Shown here: piece after piece, positions 17,372-26,927 of the stretch | How positions within the stretch are numbered: the stretch's first letter is position 1 | Layout of the letters: the number at the start of each line of letters is the position of its first letter | Assembly (NCBI RefSeq): GCF_011305535.1 | Contig: NZ_CP049905.1 | Span: forward strand, 1,684,001 to 1,748,000 | Origin: Diaphorobacter sp. HDW4B | GTDB lineage: Bacteria > Pseudomonadota > Gammaproteobacteria > Burkholderiales > Burkholderiaceae_C | Direction of reading: 5' to 3' | Length of the DNA stretch: 64,000 nt | The notes under the pieces: generated by a model | Told to the model about the DNA's origin: nothing | What the model saw: only the letters and a program-made list of their open reading frames with translations | The model's database searches: none | Translations under genes and position numbers: made by a program

Positions 17372-18085
17372 ATGACCTCACTGCTGCAACGCTTTCGCAC
17401 CTCACTTTTTCTCGGGCTGCTTCCGGCCCTGATGTTGGTCGGCTGCTCCACCACCCGCACGGTGGAGAGCAACGTCAACGCCTATTCCACCCTCGCGGCC
17501 CTGCCCGCGCCGCCCACGTACCGGCTTGAACGCCTGCCCTCGCAGGCCGCCAATGCCGTGCGCTTCGATGCCGTCGAATCCCAGGCCCAGCAAGCGCTGG
17601 CCAAGGTCGGCCTGCAGCGCGACGACAGCAACGCCAGTCTGGTGCTGCAGCTCGGTGCCGAGGCCGGCTTTGTGCCCAATCCGTACTGGGAGCCCTACTA
17701 CCGCGCCTACCCATTCGGTCCCGGCCCGTTCTACGGTAGCTTCGGCATGGGCTTTGGCCGCGGCGGCTGGGGATTCGGCATGGGCACGGGCTGGATGATG
17801 GACCGCCCCACGCCGCTGTACCACCGCAAGGTCAGCCTGATCCTCCGTGACGCGACGACGCAGAAAATCGTGTACGAAACGTCGGCCGTGTATGAAGATG
17901 TCTGGACCGACGACCCCGCCATCTACGGCGTGCTGTTCCATCAGGCGCTGGCCGGATTCCCCACCCCGCCCCAAGGCACGCGCGTGGTGAAGACCTTGGT
18001 GGACCGCCATTCCACCGTGCCGGTTACTGCCGCGCCAACCGCACCAGCCAAGGTCGAAGCAGCACCTGCGGCACCCAAGCGCTGA
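17372..18085 (+). CDS. DUF4136 domain lipoprotein
   Basis: 237 residues. Lipoprotein signal peptide with lipobox LVGC (Cys about 25), so it is probably anchored in the outer membrane facing the periplasm. The mature part matches DUF4136: a YRLERLPSQAAN segment, then the glycine/aromatic-rich PNPYWEPYYRAYPFGPGPFYGSFGMGFGRG-type stretch (about 108-140), and strands ending in VYETSAVYEDVW. A proline/alanine-rich tail (PVTAAPTAPAKVEAAPAAPK) follows. Function unknown; members are often stress-linked envelope proteins. Confidence 0.85.
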   Translation: MTSLLQRFRTSLFLGLLPALMLVGCSTTRTVESNVNAYSTLAALPAPPTYRLERLPSQAANAVRFDAVESQAQQALAKVGLQRDDSNASLVLQLGAEAGFVPNPYWEPYYRAYPFGPGPFYGSFGMGFGRGGWGFGMGTGWMMDRPTPLYHRKVSLILRDATTQKIVYETSAVYEDVWTDDPAIYGVLFHQALAGFPTPPQGTRVVKTLVDRHSTVPVTAAPTAPAKVEAAPAAPKR

Positions 18086-18261
18086 GCGCGGCAAGAGCCA
18101 ACATCCGGCAACACCTTGGCCGATAGGAATTTGCAAAGTTCAACATTTGAATGCATTTCATCGTGCTAAGGTCAAGGCACTATGACCAGCAAAGCTGGCA
18201 AGAGCAATCGCTCACTTCCAAACAAAGCCACCGCTCCAACCGTTTTCCAAAGGATATCGAC

Positions 18262-18738
18262 ATGAAAAAGAACAACATCGCTTCCTCCGCTCTGCTGTGC
18301 GCACTGTTTCTGGGCGCGGCCTTCAGCGCGAATGCCACCGGTCTCGGCGACGCGCTCAAGGACAAGATGGGTGGCGGCTCCAGCAGCGGCAGCGGCTCGG
18401 CCCTGTCCGGCGCGCTGGGCGGTGGCGGTGATTCGGCAGCGCTGTCGGCCATGGGCCTGTCGGGTTCGGGCACGGCCAGCAACGCCGCCGGCGTGATCAC
18501 CTACTGCATGAAGAACAACTACCTGAACGCCGACAAGGCCGCCGCCGTGAAAGACCAACTGCTCGGCAAGATGGGCCTCGGCCAGAAGGAAGAGCCCAAG
18601 GACGAAGGTTTCCTGAGCGGCGCGACCGGCATGATCACCGGCAAGGACGGCAAGTCCTTCAGCCTCGACAAGGTCAAGGGCAACCTCAAGGAAAAGGCCT
18701 GCGATCTGGTGTTGGACAACGCCAAGTCCCTGCTCTGA
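18262..18738 (+). CDS. DUF2501 family secreted protein (YjjA-like)
   Basis: 158 residues. Sec signal peptide (MKKNNIASSALLCALFLGAA, cleavage probably after ANA at about 25). A glycine/serine-rich low-complexity stretch (GGGSSSGSGSALSGALGGGG) is followed by the DUF2501 core with VITYCMKNNYLN and a second cysteine in KEKACDLVLDN, possibly a disulfide pair. Function unknown, periplasmic. AAGGA lies nine bases before the ATG. It is followed by an intrinsic terminator. Confidence 0.88.
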   Translation: MKKNNIASSALLCALFLGAAFSANATGLGDALKDKMGGGSSSGSGSALSGALGGGGDSAALSAMGLSGSGTASNAAGVITYCMKNNYLNADKAAAVKDQLLGKMGLGQKEEPKDEGFLSGATGMITGKDGKSFSLDKVKGNLKEKACDLVLDNAKSLL

Positions 18739-18760
18739 GTTCCCATGCGCGAATGACGAA

Positions 18761-18796
18761 AGCCGATGCAGCCCCCAAGGCCCCATCGGCTTTTTT
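18761..18796 (+). terminator. Intrinsic terminator after the DUF2501 gene
   Basis: Perfect 8 bp stem AGCCGATG (18761-18768) / CATCGGCT (18784-18791) with a 15-base loop, followed by a run of Ts to 18796. It lies 23 bases after the stop codon. Confidence 0.9.
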
Positions 18797-18978
18797 GTGT
18801 CCGCCCCAGAATTGGAATGCGGACACGGGCGCTCCGGCACAAGCCCTGATTGCGTGACAATCCAAGAGGCCGTGAAATACCGGCATCCCCGCCCCGACAC
18901 CACAAACAACAGGTGGCCCCACCACCGATCCGTTCAACGAATTCATCGCATTCAACGAACTCAACGCTCCCAACCCGC

Positions 18979-19623
18979 ATGCACGTCACCCGCATCATCG
19001 CCATCCGCCACGGAGAAACTGCCTGGAATGTGGACACCCGCATCCAAGGCCATCTCGACATTCCTCTCAACGACATCGGCGAATGGCAGGCACAGCAGGC
19101 CGCAGGTGCGCTGGCCAACGAAAGCATCGACGCGATCTACAGCAGCGACCTTCAGCGTGCCTTCGCCACCGCACAGGCCATTGCCGACACCACGAACGCA
19201 CCGCTGATCGCCAACCAGCAACTGCGCGAGCGCAGCTTTGGCGATTTTCAAGGCCGCACCTTCGCGCAGATCGAGGCCGAATCGCCCGAAGACGCGATGC
19301 GCTGGCGCAAGCGCGACCCCGAGTTCGTACCCGCAGGCGGCGGCGAATCGCTGACCATGCTGCGCGCGCGCATCGACAACGCCGTCAACGAACTGGCCCA
19401 GCAGCACCCGGGCGAGCAGATCGTGCTGGTCGCGCATGGCGGCGTGATGGACGTGCTGTACCGCCTTGCCACCAAGCTCGACCTGCAAGCGCCCCGCACC
19501 TGGCAACTCACCAACGCCGCCATCAATCGCCTGCTTTGGACCCCCGACAGCGGCCTCACGCTCGTCGGCTGGGCCGACACACAGCACTTGAATCAGCAAA
19601 GCCGCGATGAAATCCATTCCTGA
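18979..19623 (+). CDS. Histidine phosphatase family protein (phosphoglycerate mutase-like)
   Basis: 214 residues. The catalytic RHGETAWN (about 10-17) gives the phosphorylated histidine. YSSDLQRAFATAQ, the acidic ERSFGDFQG segment and the second histidine in VLVAHGGVMDVLYR complete the phosphatase site. The substrate is not predictable; cofactor-independent small-molecule phosphatases such as CobC or GpmB share this pattern. The ATG at 18979 is directly before VTRIIAIRHG. The short direct repeat TTCAACGAA occurs twice upstream (within about 18927-18960). The 3' end overlaps the next gene by 17 bases. Confidence 0.88.
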   Translation: MHVTRIIAIRHGETAWNVDTRIQGHLDIPLNDIGEWQAQQAAGALANESIDAIYSSDLQRAFATAQAIADTTNAPLIANQQLRERSFGDFQGRTFAQIEAESPEDAMRWRKRDPEFVPAGGGESLTMLRARIDNAVNELAQQHPGEQIVLVAHGGVMDVLYRLATKLDLQAPRTWQLTNAAINRLLWTPDSGLTLVGWADTQHLNQQSRDEIHS

Positions 19624-20776
19624 CTACCTGCTGCAACTGCAGGGCAAATCGGTCGATCAGATCGAGACCCCTGCGCTCGTCATCGACCTCGACGCCATGG
19701 ACCGCAACATCCAGCGCATGGCCGACTTCACGCGCAAGCACCGCGTGCGCTGGCGTCCGCACGCCAAGCTGCACAAGAGCGCCGACATCGCGCTGCTGCT
19801 GGAGCAGGCCGGTGCCATCGGCCACTGCGTGCAAAAGCTCTCCGAGGCCGAAATCCTCGCCTCGCTGGGCGTGAACAACCTCTATATCAGCAACGAGATC
19901 ATCGCCCCCACGAAGCTGCGCCGCGTGGCCCAGCTCGCGCAGGATCTCGATGCGCGCGGCGGTCGTCTGGCCATCGCGGTGGACTCCGAAGTCGGCATCG
20001 AAATGCTCGCCCGCGCGCTGCGCGATGTGAACAGCCACGGCATCATCGACGTGTTCATCGAACTCGACGTCGGCCAGGGCCGCTGCGGCGTGCACCCCGG
20101 CGAACCTGCGCTGGAACTGGCCAAGGCCATTGCCGAACACCCCGCGCTGCGCCTCGCCGGTCTGCATGCGTATCACGGTCGCGCCCAGCACTTTCGCACC
20201 ATCGCCGACCGCCGCCAGGCCATCGCGCAGGTCATCGAAGAGGTCGAGCACACGCGCAAGCTGATTCTCGATGCGGGCCTGCAAGTGCACCTCATCACAG
20301 GCTCGGGCACGGGCACACTGATCCACGAAGCGGCCAGCGGCGTCTACGGCGAACTGCAAGCAGGCTCGTTCCTGTTCATGGATGCGGACTACGCCCAGAA
20401 CGAACGCGACCCCGCGCAGCCCGCGTTCGAGCACGCGCTGTTCGTCAAATCGCAGGTCATCTCCGCCGACGACAAGCACGCCGTCTGCGACGCAGGCCAC
20501 AAGAGCCACGCCATCGATTCGGGCCTGCCCAAAGTGCGCGTGACGGACGAATCCGAGCAGTTGCAATTCGCCAACGGCGGCGACGAACACGGCCTACTGC
20601 ACCCCACCAGCACCGGCGGCTGGCTGCCCGCGCTGGGAGCCACCGTCTGGCTGATCCCGGGCCACTGCGACCCCACCGTCAACCTGCACGACTTCATGAT
20701 CGGCGTGCGCGGCGGGCTCGATGGCGGCACGGTGGAAAGCATCGTTCGCGTGGATACACGCGGCGCGCTGCGCTGA
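19607..20776 (+). CDS. D-threonine aldolase/D-serine dehydratase-like PLP enzyme (DSD1 family)
   Basis: 389 residues. Fold-type III PLP enzyme with an alanine-racemase-like N-terminal barrel: the TPALVIDLDAMDRNI start, RPHAKLHKS with the Schiff-base lysine (about 51-59), and TGSGTGT binding PLP phosphate. The C-terminal domain has the metal-binding GHCDPTVNLHD motif (about 352-362). Family members cleave D-threonine or dehydrate D-serine; which applies here cannot be told. It overlaps the histidine phosphatase gene by 17 bases, so coupling is likely. It ends 28 bases before the converging VWA gene. Confidence 0.88.
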   Translation: MKSIPDYLLQLQGKSVDQIETPALVIDLDAMDRNIQRMADFTRKHRVRWRPHAKLHKSADIALLLEQAGAIGHCVQKLSEAEILASLGVNNLYISNEIIAPTKLRRVAQLAQDLDARGGRLAIAVDSEVGIEMLARALRDVNSHGIIDVFIELDVGQGRCGVHPGEPALELAKAIAEHPALRLAGLHAYHGRAQHFRTIADRRQAIAQVIEEVEHTRKLILDAGLQVHLITGSGTGTLIHEAASGVYGELQAGSFLFMDADYAQNERDPAQPAFEHALFVKSQVISADDKHAVCDAGHKSHAIDSGLPKVRVTDESEQLQFANGGDEHGLLHPTSTGGWLPALGATVWLIPGHCDPTVNLHDFMIGVRGGLDGGTVESIVRVDTRGALR

Positions 20777-20804
20777 TCTTCAATTGCTGATCAAAAGCGG
20801 CTGA

Positions 20805-22034
20805 TCAACGACTCGTCTTCATCCCCTGAGCCGCCGCCCAGGCGCTGATGTCGTCGCGCCGGATGGCGGCTGCCATGAGCTGCGGAAACGCATCCGGCGT
20901 GCAGGCGAACGACGGCACGCCGAGCGCCGCGAGCTTGGCTGCCAACTGTGCGTCGTAAGCGGGTGCGCCTTCATCGCTCAACGCAAGCAGCGTGATGAAC
21001 TGCACGCCCGATTCCACGAGTTCATGCGCGCGGCGCAGCAGGCCCGCTTCCACGCCGCCTTCGTACAGATCGGAGATCAGCACCAGAATCGTGTTGCGCG
21101 GCTCGCGGATCAGGCCTTGGCAGTAGCCGACCGCGCCGTTGATGTCGGTGCCGCCGCCAAGCTGCACGCCGAACAGCACATCGACGGGATCGTCGAGCTT
21201 TTCCGTCATGTCGACGACGGCGGTGTCGAACACCACCATCTTGGTGTCCACCGCAGGCAGGCTCGCCATCACCGCGCCGAAGATGCTCGAATACACGACC
21301 GAGTTCGCCATCGAGCCGCTCTGGTCGATGCACAGCACCACCTCGCGCTGCGGCTTGCGCGCCTTGCGGCCATAGCCGATCAGCGTCTGAGGCACGATGG
21401 TGCGGTACTCGGGCTGCCAGTGGCGCAGGTTTGCGCGGATCGTGCGATGCCAGTCGATCTCGGCATGCTTGGGGCGGCGGTTGCGCTGGCTGCGATCGAG
21501 CGCGCCGCTGATGGCACCGCGCATCGGCTCTTCAAGCTTGCGCATGAGTTCATCGACCACCTTCTGCACCACCGCGCGCGCCGTGGCCTTGGTGCTTTGC
21601 GGGATCACGCTGGACAGCGAAATCAGATCGGCCACCAGATGCACATCGGCCTGCACGCTCTCCAGCATTTCGGGCTGCAGCATGAGCTGGCGCAGGTTCA
21701 GCCGCTCCATCGCATCGCGCTGCATGACCTGCACGACTGAGCTGGGGAAATAGCGGCGGATGTCGCCCAGCCAACGCGACACGTTGGGCGACGAATTGCC
21801 GAGCCCTCCACGACGCGGTCCACCATCCTCGCGCTTTTGCTGTTCATAGAGCGCGGCCAGAGCCTGATCGACATCGCGAATGCCGCCGCTCAAAGCACCG
21901 CAGCTTGCGTCGGCTGGTTCGCCGAGCACCAGTCGCCAGCGTTGCAGGCGATCGGTCGGTGGCAGGTCTTCGAGCTGCGTGGCGGGCGCTGCTGCAGCGG
22001 CGTTCTGGTTCGGATTGTTCTTTGTGCGTGCCAT
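20805..22034 (-). CDS. VWA domain protein (YehP/CoxE-like), last gene of the SWIM-MoxR operon
   Basis: 409 residues. A helical N-terminal half is followed by a von Willebrand A domain. The metal-ion-dependent adhesion site is complete: DQSGS at about 237-241, the threonine in LGGGTDINGA, and the aspartate in LISDLYEGG. MoxR AAA+ ATPases commonly work with VWA proteins in complexes that insert metals or remodel targets. Here the MoxR gene is in the same operon. The N-terminus has an alanine-rich patch. An E. coli counterpart by domain and context is YehP. It starts 19 bases after the DUF5682 gene. Confidence 0.88.
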   Translation of the reverse strand: MARTKNNPNQNAAAAAPATQLEDLPPTDRLQRWRLVLGEPADASCGALSGGIRDVDQALAALYEQQKREDGGPRRGGLGNSSPNVSRWLGDIRRYFPSSVVQVMQRDAMERLNLRQLMLQPEMLESVQADVHLVADLISLSSVIPQSTKATARAVVQKVVDELMRKLEEPMRGAISGALDRSQRNRRPKHAEIDWHRTIRANLRHWQPEYRTIVPQTLIGYGRKARKPQREVVLCIDQSGSMANSVVYSSIFGAVMASLPAVDTKMVVFDTAVVDMTEKLDDPVDVLFGVQLGGGTDINGAVGYCQGLIREPRNTILVLISDLYEGGVEAGLLRRAHELVESGVQFITLLALSDEGAPAYDAQLAAKLAALGVPSFACTPDAFPQLMAAAIRRDDISAWAAAQGMKTSR

Positions 22035-22053
22035 GTTCTGTTCACCTCTCTCT

Positions 22054-24507
22054 TCAAGTCTGGCTGGGCGTCAGGCCCCAGAGCGTGCGCAGCGCGGGCA
22101 GCACCAGCGACGCGCGTTCGGCATCGAGATCATCGCCCGCCGCCACCACAGCGGTCGATGCCGTCTGCGCTCCATTCTTCGGTCCACGCACCGCGCGCGA
22201 GCCCAGTTGCTGACGCTCGGCACGGCTGAAATCCGCAAAGCTGCGACGCACCAGCGGCAGCACCTGGATGAACTGCGCTTCGCCCAATTGCGCAAGCCAC
22301 GCATCGACCGCGCCCCAGATCGCATCGTCGTGCAGCAGCACCAGCGCCTGGCCGTTGAGAAAGCCATCGAGCCACGCGGCCGCATCGACCGGCACCACGC
22401 CGAGCGACAGGTTGTGCGCGAACTGCAGGCCGATTTTTTCCTCGTCCCAGATCTTCGCGTCGAGCAACAAGCGCGTCGCCATGCCGCGCAGCAGCGCCGC
22501 GCAGGTATCGGCCTCGGCCATCACCTGCAGCGCGCGTTGCCAGGCCTGCGTGGTCTCTTCGGAATCGCGCAGACGGATGGCGTTGTCGGCCAGCAGCGCG
22601 AGCTTCTGCACCGTGCGCGCCGCGTCCTCGTCGAGCGACAGACAAGCATTCGGCAAGCCGATCGCCGCGCGCAGAACAAGCTGATCGATCACGCCCGCGA
22701 GCAGCTTGCTGTCGGTCTGGCGCACGCTGCCGTAGCGGTAGACATTGGCCAGCGCAGGCAAGGCTTGCAGCAGTTGCTGCACGTCGCCCGTGATCGCCGC
22801 ACGCGCCGAAACCTCGCTCATGAGGCGTTCGACCAGATTCGGCAATTGCGCGAGCAGCGCGTCGTCGATGGCTTCGGCGATCTCGGGCAGCGCGGTCTGC
22901 GGCGTGAGTGATTGCAGCACGCGCTTGGCGGCTGCGGCTTCGACGGTCGATCCAAAGCGGCTGGCTTCGATCAGCTTGACAACCAGTTCGGGCTGCCATT
23001 GCAGATCCCAGCTCTCGCGGAACGTGCCGCGATTGCGCTGCTGATCGACCGCGCGCGTGCCCCAGTGAATTCCCAGCAGACGCAGGCGATGCAGCAGATG
23101 ACTGCGCGCCAGATCGGTGTCCTTGCGCAGATCGAGCGCCACGTTCTTCGATGCCGCCTCGGGCTTCAAACGCAGCGTCTTCTGCTGCTGCTCCAGATCG
23201 CGCTGCAGCGGCACCAGCGGCACATCGGGCGGCACGCTGCCAAGCACATCGCCCACCACCAACGCATCGTGAATCAAACGCAGCGGCGCGGATTCACCCA
23301 TGCAGATCACGGTGCGAACGGCCTCGTGCAATTCGGGCAGACCGGGTTCGGTCTGACCACGCAATGCAGCCAAGCCTTCGGCCAGACGCGTGGCCTCGAT
23401 GATGTGGGCGCTCGAACAATCAAGATCATGGCTGCGCAGCAACTGCGCCACGCGCGAGAGCCAACCCGCCGCGCGGCTCGGCGGAATGAAGCGCGGCGAA
23501 GGCTCGCGGCCCTCGTCGGCTGCCGCATCCGTGCGCCACAGATGCGCATACCAGCCCGGCGAATCCACACCCGCGCCATAGCCGCTGCTGCTCGCCAAGT
23601 TGCGATAGGTCCACGGTGCCCAGGTTGCCTGCACCTTGAGTTTGGAAAGTCCCTTGAGCGTGGAGGCATCGGCCTTGGCCGTCGTCGTCGCCTGCAATGC
23701 GGGCACATGCCACGCACCGCAGATCACCGCGATGCGCTGGTATCCAGCCTTCACCGCTTCACGCATGGTCGTGCGCATCGTCGCTTCGCGGCGCTCTTCA
23801 CGCAGCGCGTATCGGTCGCCACGCAGACCGTTGGGCAGTTCTTCGCGCAACGCCGTCATCGCCATGCCGACCGCCTCGAACACTGCGCTGTCACCGCCGC
23901 GCTCTTCGACCAGCCGGTTCCACCAGGTCTCGCCATCGGCATAACCGGCAGCCTCGGCCAGCGCATCGAGTGGATCGCGTGCAAAGCGCTGATCGGGATG
24001 CGGCTTGTCGATTTCGACTTCGACCTCGACTTCGACCTCGACTTCGCTTTCAACCTCTGTTTCGACAGCCACTTCGTTGTGGTCATCGGTCTCCGCTTCC
24101 GCTTCAACGTCGGCATCCGCTTCAGCAGCCTTGGCAAGCGCCTCCTCGGCCTTCTGCTTGCGCGCCTCTTGCGCTTCCTTGTCCAGCGCCATTTCCACCG
24201 CCTGCGGCAGGTCCATGAAACGCACGGGCAGGCCGCGCTTCACGGCCCATTGCATGGCCACCCATTCCGGCGAAAACTCGGCCAGCGGAAAGAACGATGC
24301 GCGGCTCGGCTCATCCTGCGCATAGACCAGCATGGCCACAGGCGGGCGCAGCTCCTCATGCGCCACGGCGGGCAACAGCGCCTCGCATTCAGCCGGTCCT
24401 TCAATCAGCACGGCATCGGGCTGCAAGGCCTCCAGTGCCTTGAGCAGGCTGCGCGCGCTGCCCGGCCCGTGGTGGCGAATGCCAAAGAAGTGCAATGCAG
24501 AATCCAT
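22054..24507 (-). CDS. DUF5682 family protein (YehM-like)
   Basis: 817 residues. The N-terminus (FFGIRHHGPGSARSLLKALE, then VLIEGPAECE) and the later GAWHVPAL (about 268-275) form a GxxH...E...GxxH pattern reminiscent of the ChaN/TIKI/EreA hydrolase superfamily (my inference). Between them lies a highly acidic tract (about 139-170) with alternating Glu-Val. It is encoded by a GACTTC/GACCTC simple repeat at about 24011-24046. The C-terminal half is helical with no motif I know. No signal peptide. Such proteins are found with MoxR, VWA and SWIM genes; function unknown. Confidence 0.82.
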   Translation of the reverse strand: MDSALHFFGIRHHGPGSARSLLKALEALQPDAVLIEGPAECEALLPAVAHEELRPPVAMLVYAQDEPSRASFFPLAEFSPEWVAMQWAVKRGLPVRFMDLPQAVEMALDKEAQEARKQKAEEALAKAAEADADVEAEAETDDHNEVAVETEVESEVEVEVEVEVEIDKPHPDQRFARDPLDALAEAAGYADGETWWNRLVEERGGDSAVFEAVGMAMTALREELPNGLRGDRYALREERREATMRTTMREAVKAGYQRIAVICGAWHVPALQATTTAKADASTLKGLSKLKVQATWAPWTYRNLASSSGYGAGVDSPGWYAHLWRTDAAADEGREPSPRFIPPSRAAGWLSRVAQLLRSHDLDCSSAHIIEATRLAEGLAALRGQTEPGLPELHEAVRTVICMGESAPLRLIHDALVVGDVLGSVPPDVPLVPLQRDLEQQQKTLRLKPEAASKNVALDLRKDTDLARSHLLHRLRLLGIHWGTRAVDQQRNRGTFRESWDLQWQPELVVKLIEASRFGSTVEAAAAKRVLQSLTPQTALPEIAEAIDDALLAQLPNLVERLMSEVSARAAITGDVQQLLQALPALANVYRYGSVRQTDSKLLAGVIDQLVLRAAIGLPNACLSLDEDAARTVQKLALLADNAIRLRDSEETTQAWQRALQVMAEADTCAALLRGMATRLLLDAKIWDEEKIGLQFAHNLSLGVVPVDAAAWLDGFLNGQALVLLHDDAIWGAVDAWLAQLGEAQFIQVLPLVRRSFADFSRAERQQLGSRAVRGPKNGAQTASTAVVAAGDDLDAERASLVLPALRTLWGLTPSQT
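24010..24047. repeat. Hexanucleotide simple repeat inside the DUF5682 gene
   Basis: Alternating GACTTC and GACCTC units, in phase with codons, encode Glu-Val repeats on the minus strand. The unit is a multiple of three, so slippage would change length without a frameshift. Confidence 0.7.
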
Positions 24508-24567
24508 GTGTCTTGTCGGTTCTTCAGTTCATCGTCGAATGGAGGAAAGGTCGTCGCTCACGGCGGC

Positions 24568-26883
24568 TCAAAGCCCGTAGCGCTCCTCCATGGCTTCGTG
24601 TCGTTCGGTCGATTCACCCGCATCGCGCGCCAGCTCGGTCCAGCACAATTGCATGCCCTTGGTGAGCGTGGCGAGCTTGGCGGAGATGACGCGCGGCGGC
24701 ACATCGGCTGGCGCAGTCACCGCCAGATAGATGCCAAGCAGCTCGCCTTCTTCATCATCGTCGTCGTCATCATCTTCATCGGCGTCAGGGTCGGTGATGA
24801 AGTAGTTGTCGCCGCTGTACTGCCACGTGCTCCAACCTTCTGCTTCGAGCGCATCGCGCAGCGCACGAATCGCCTCGTCTCCGGGATGCACACCGTCCAC
24901 CATGTAGCTCGGACCGTGACCGCCCTTTTCGAGCACATGCAGCGGCTCGTCGTAGATGCGGATGTAGCCGTCCTGCTCGTCCTCGTTTTCCGGCGGCTGC
25001 TCGACCAGCTTGGGCATGAACACCACCCAGTCGCCCATGCGCTGATCCTGCCCCTGTGATGCGGGCTGCACGATGCGTGCTGTGGCGGGTCCGGTGCGCC
25101 GCGCCATCACATCGCGCAGGCGACCGTTCTCGTCATGGCGCAGATAGATCAGGCCCCAGTCTTCTTCGAGCGGCTCGTTTTCTGAATCGACCTCATCGAG
25201 TTCCATCTCCAACGCCACGGCCTGCTTGCGCACCTCGGCCCATTGCTGCGCGGCGGTGGCGGCAATCAGCAAATCCCAGCGCTGGCGAGAGTCAGGTTCC
25301 TCATCGGCTTCGAGCACGATGCGGCGCTGCTCGACCGCCGTGTCAAAGTCCTTGAGTTCCATGGCTGCATCGGCCCACAGGCCGCGCGTCGGAATGGCGT
25401 TGGCGTCATGCTCCAGCACCTGCGCGACCAACGGTCCCACCTGCGCATAGCGCGACTCGCGATACGCCACGCGTGCGCGATACCAGGCCGCTTGTGCGGG
25501 CAGCGTGGCTTCAATGCGCGCTGCCTGCGCCTCGATGGCCGCATGGTCGTCGGCGTTGATGCACAGACCGAACCAACGGTTCTGCAGCGCCATCGATTCC
25601 GGCGCCGCATCCACCATGGCTTTCAGGCGCGTGCGAGCCAGATCGTGACAGCCGAAATTGGACAGCGCTGACGCCAGCGTCATCGCCACATCTTCGTCCT
25701 GCGGCAAAGTGCGATGGGCCTCTTCCAGCCACTGGATCACGACCTCGTTGTCCAGCCCGTTGGCGGCATCCGAACTCAGCCACTCGGGCAGTTCTTCGGG
25801 CTTGCAAGGTGGCTCGGTTCCCGATGCCTGCGCCATCGCCTGTGCGGCCTTGTCCAGCTTGGCCGCCGCACCCAGATCCAAGCGCAGCATCGGCAGATGT
25901 TCGCGCGCCAGCGCAATCGCATGGCCTGCAAGCCACGGCACCTTGCGCGCCAATGCCAGTTCGGTCTGCGCCAGCGCCATGTCGATCAACTGGCGATGGT
26001 TGCCCACCGAATGCAGATGCTCGATGGTCGTCCACAGCGAATGGCCCAACTGCGGCGTGTTGAAATCTGGCTTCACACGCGCAATCGCCAGCGCCGCGCG
26101 GCACCACAGCAGATAGTCTTCCAGCTCGATGTCGCCGAACTCGGGCAGCAGCTCGACGGCCTCATCCGCCTTGCCCGACATGGCGAGCGCACGCGTGCGC
26201 AGAAACAAGCGCGTGGCCTGTTCGCGGCGGTCATCGTCGTCTGCGGCTTCTTCCGAATCATCGAGCAGCTTGAGCGCGGTTTCGGGCTCGCCGAGCAGCA
26301 GGTACTGATCGACCTCGGTCGCCACGAACAGCGTGTTCGTTTCTTCACCCGCGCGGCGCTGCTCGTCGCGCTGCTGCTTCAGATAGATCACGGCCTCGCG
26401 CGGCTGGCCCTGATCGTGCAGCGCGTTGGCTTTTTCGATGCTCAGGCAACCAAAGCACGACCAGCTCGGATCGATGCGCGCCAGCGTTTCGTCGCACGCG
26501 GCCAAACGTTCTTCGGACCAACCGGGGCCATCGACGTTCGCATAGGTCGCCACCAGATCCTGCGTGATGCACACGCTTTGCGGACACGCGTGCGTGCGTT
26601 CCTGATGCGCGCTTTCGTAGGAGCTGACGACCTCGCCCAACTGTGTCTCGCCATGGTGACGCGCAATGCGCGAGGCATTCAGCCAGTGCTTGAAATAGAT
26701 GTCCAGCCACGGAATCTCCAGACTGCGCGCGGCGGCCAGCGCTTCGGGCACGAGCGCTTCCACGATGGAGTGATTGCCGCGATATTGCTGGTAAGGCACG
26801 TCGTGGATGAGATAGGCCAGACGCGGCTGGCCTTGCTCTTCCAGTTGTTCGGCAAGTTCGTTGACCCAGGCAAAACTGTCCAT
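24568..26883 (-). CDS. Large TPR-like helical repeat protein of the SWIM-MoxR operon
   Basis: 771 residues, no family recognised by name. About the first 560 residues read as a helical solenoid with TPR-like pairs (LFLRTRALAMSGKADEAVELL, AMTLASALSNFGCHDLARTRLKAM, AMELKDFDTAVEQRRIVLE). The last 200 residues change character: an SDNEPLEEDW-like acidic patch, a globular region with DWVVFMPKLVEQPP and YNFITD-type strands, and a run of Asp/Glu (about 706-718, DEDDDDDDDEEGE). No signal peptide. It may be a scaffold for the neighbouring ATPases (inference). It is separated by 44 and 60 bases from its operon neighbours. Confidence 0.75.
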   Translation of the reverse strand: MDSFAWVNELAEQLEEQGQPRLAYLIHDVPYQQYRGNHSIVEALVPEALAAARSLEIPWLDIYFKHWLNASRIARHHGETQLGEVVSSYESAHQERTHACPQSVCITQDLVATYANVDGPGWSEERLAACDETLARIDPSWSCFGCLSIEKANALHDQGQPREAVIYLKQQRDEQRRAGEETNTLFVATEVDQYLLLGEPETALKLLDDSEEAADDDDRREQATRLFLRTRALAMSGKADEAVELLPEFGDIELEDYLLWCRAALAIARVKPDFNTPQLGHSLWTTIEHLHSVGNHRQLIDMALAQTELALARKVPWLAGHAIALAREHLPMLRLDLGAAAKLDKAAQAMAQASGTEPPCKPEELPEWLSSDAANGLDNEVVIQWLEEAHRTLPQDEDVAMTLASALSNFGCHDLARTRLKAMVDAAPESMALQNRWFGLCINADDHAAIEAQAARIEATLPAQAAWYRARVAYRESRYAQVGPLVAQVLEHDANAIPTRGLWADAAMELKDFDTAVEQRRIVLEADEEPDSRQRWDLLIAATAAQQWAEVRKQAVALEMELDEVDSENEPLEEDWGLIYLRHDENGRLRDVMARRTGPATARIVQPASQGQDQRMGDWVVFMPKLVEQPPENEDEQDGYIRIYDEPLHVLEKGGHGPSYMVDGVHPGDEAIRALRDALEAEGWSTWQYSGDNYFITDPDADEDDDDDDDEEGELLGIYLAVTAPADVPPRVISAKLATLTKGMQLCWTELARDAGESTERHEAMEERYGL

Positions 26884-26927
26884 GTGGCTTGTCTCCAGAA
26901 GGTTCGTGGCTGGTGGATGGATTCAGT

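Noticed and set aside
20772-20808. Direct repeats of GCTGATCAA between the converging DSD1 and VWA genes
   Set aside because: Only two 9-base copies (20786-20794 and 20800-20808), the second overlapping the VWA stop codon; too short to call a functional element.
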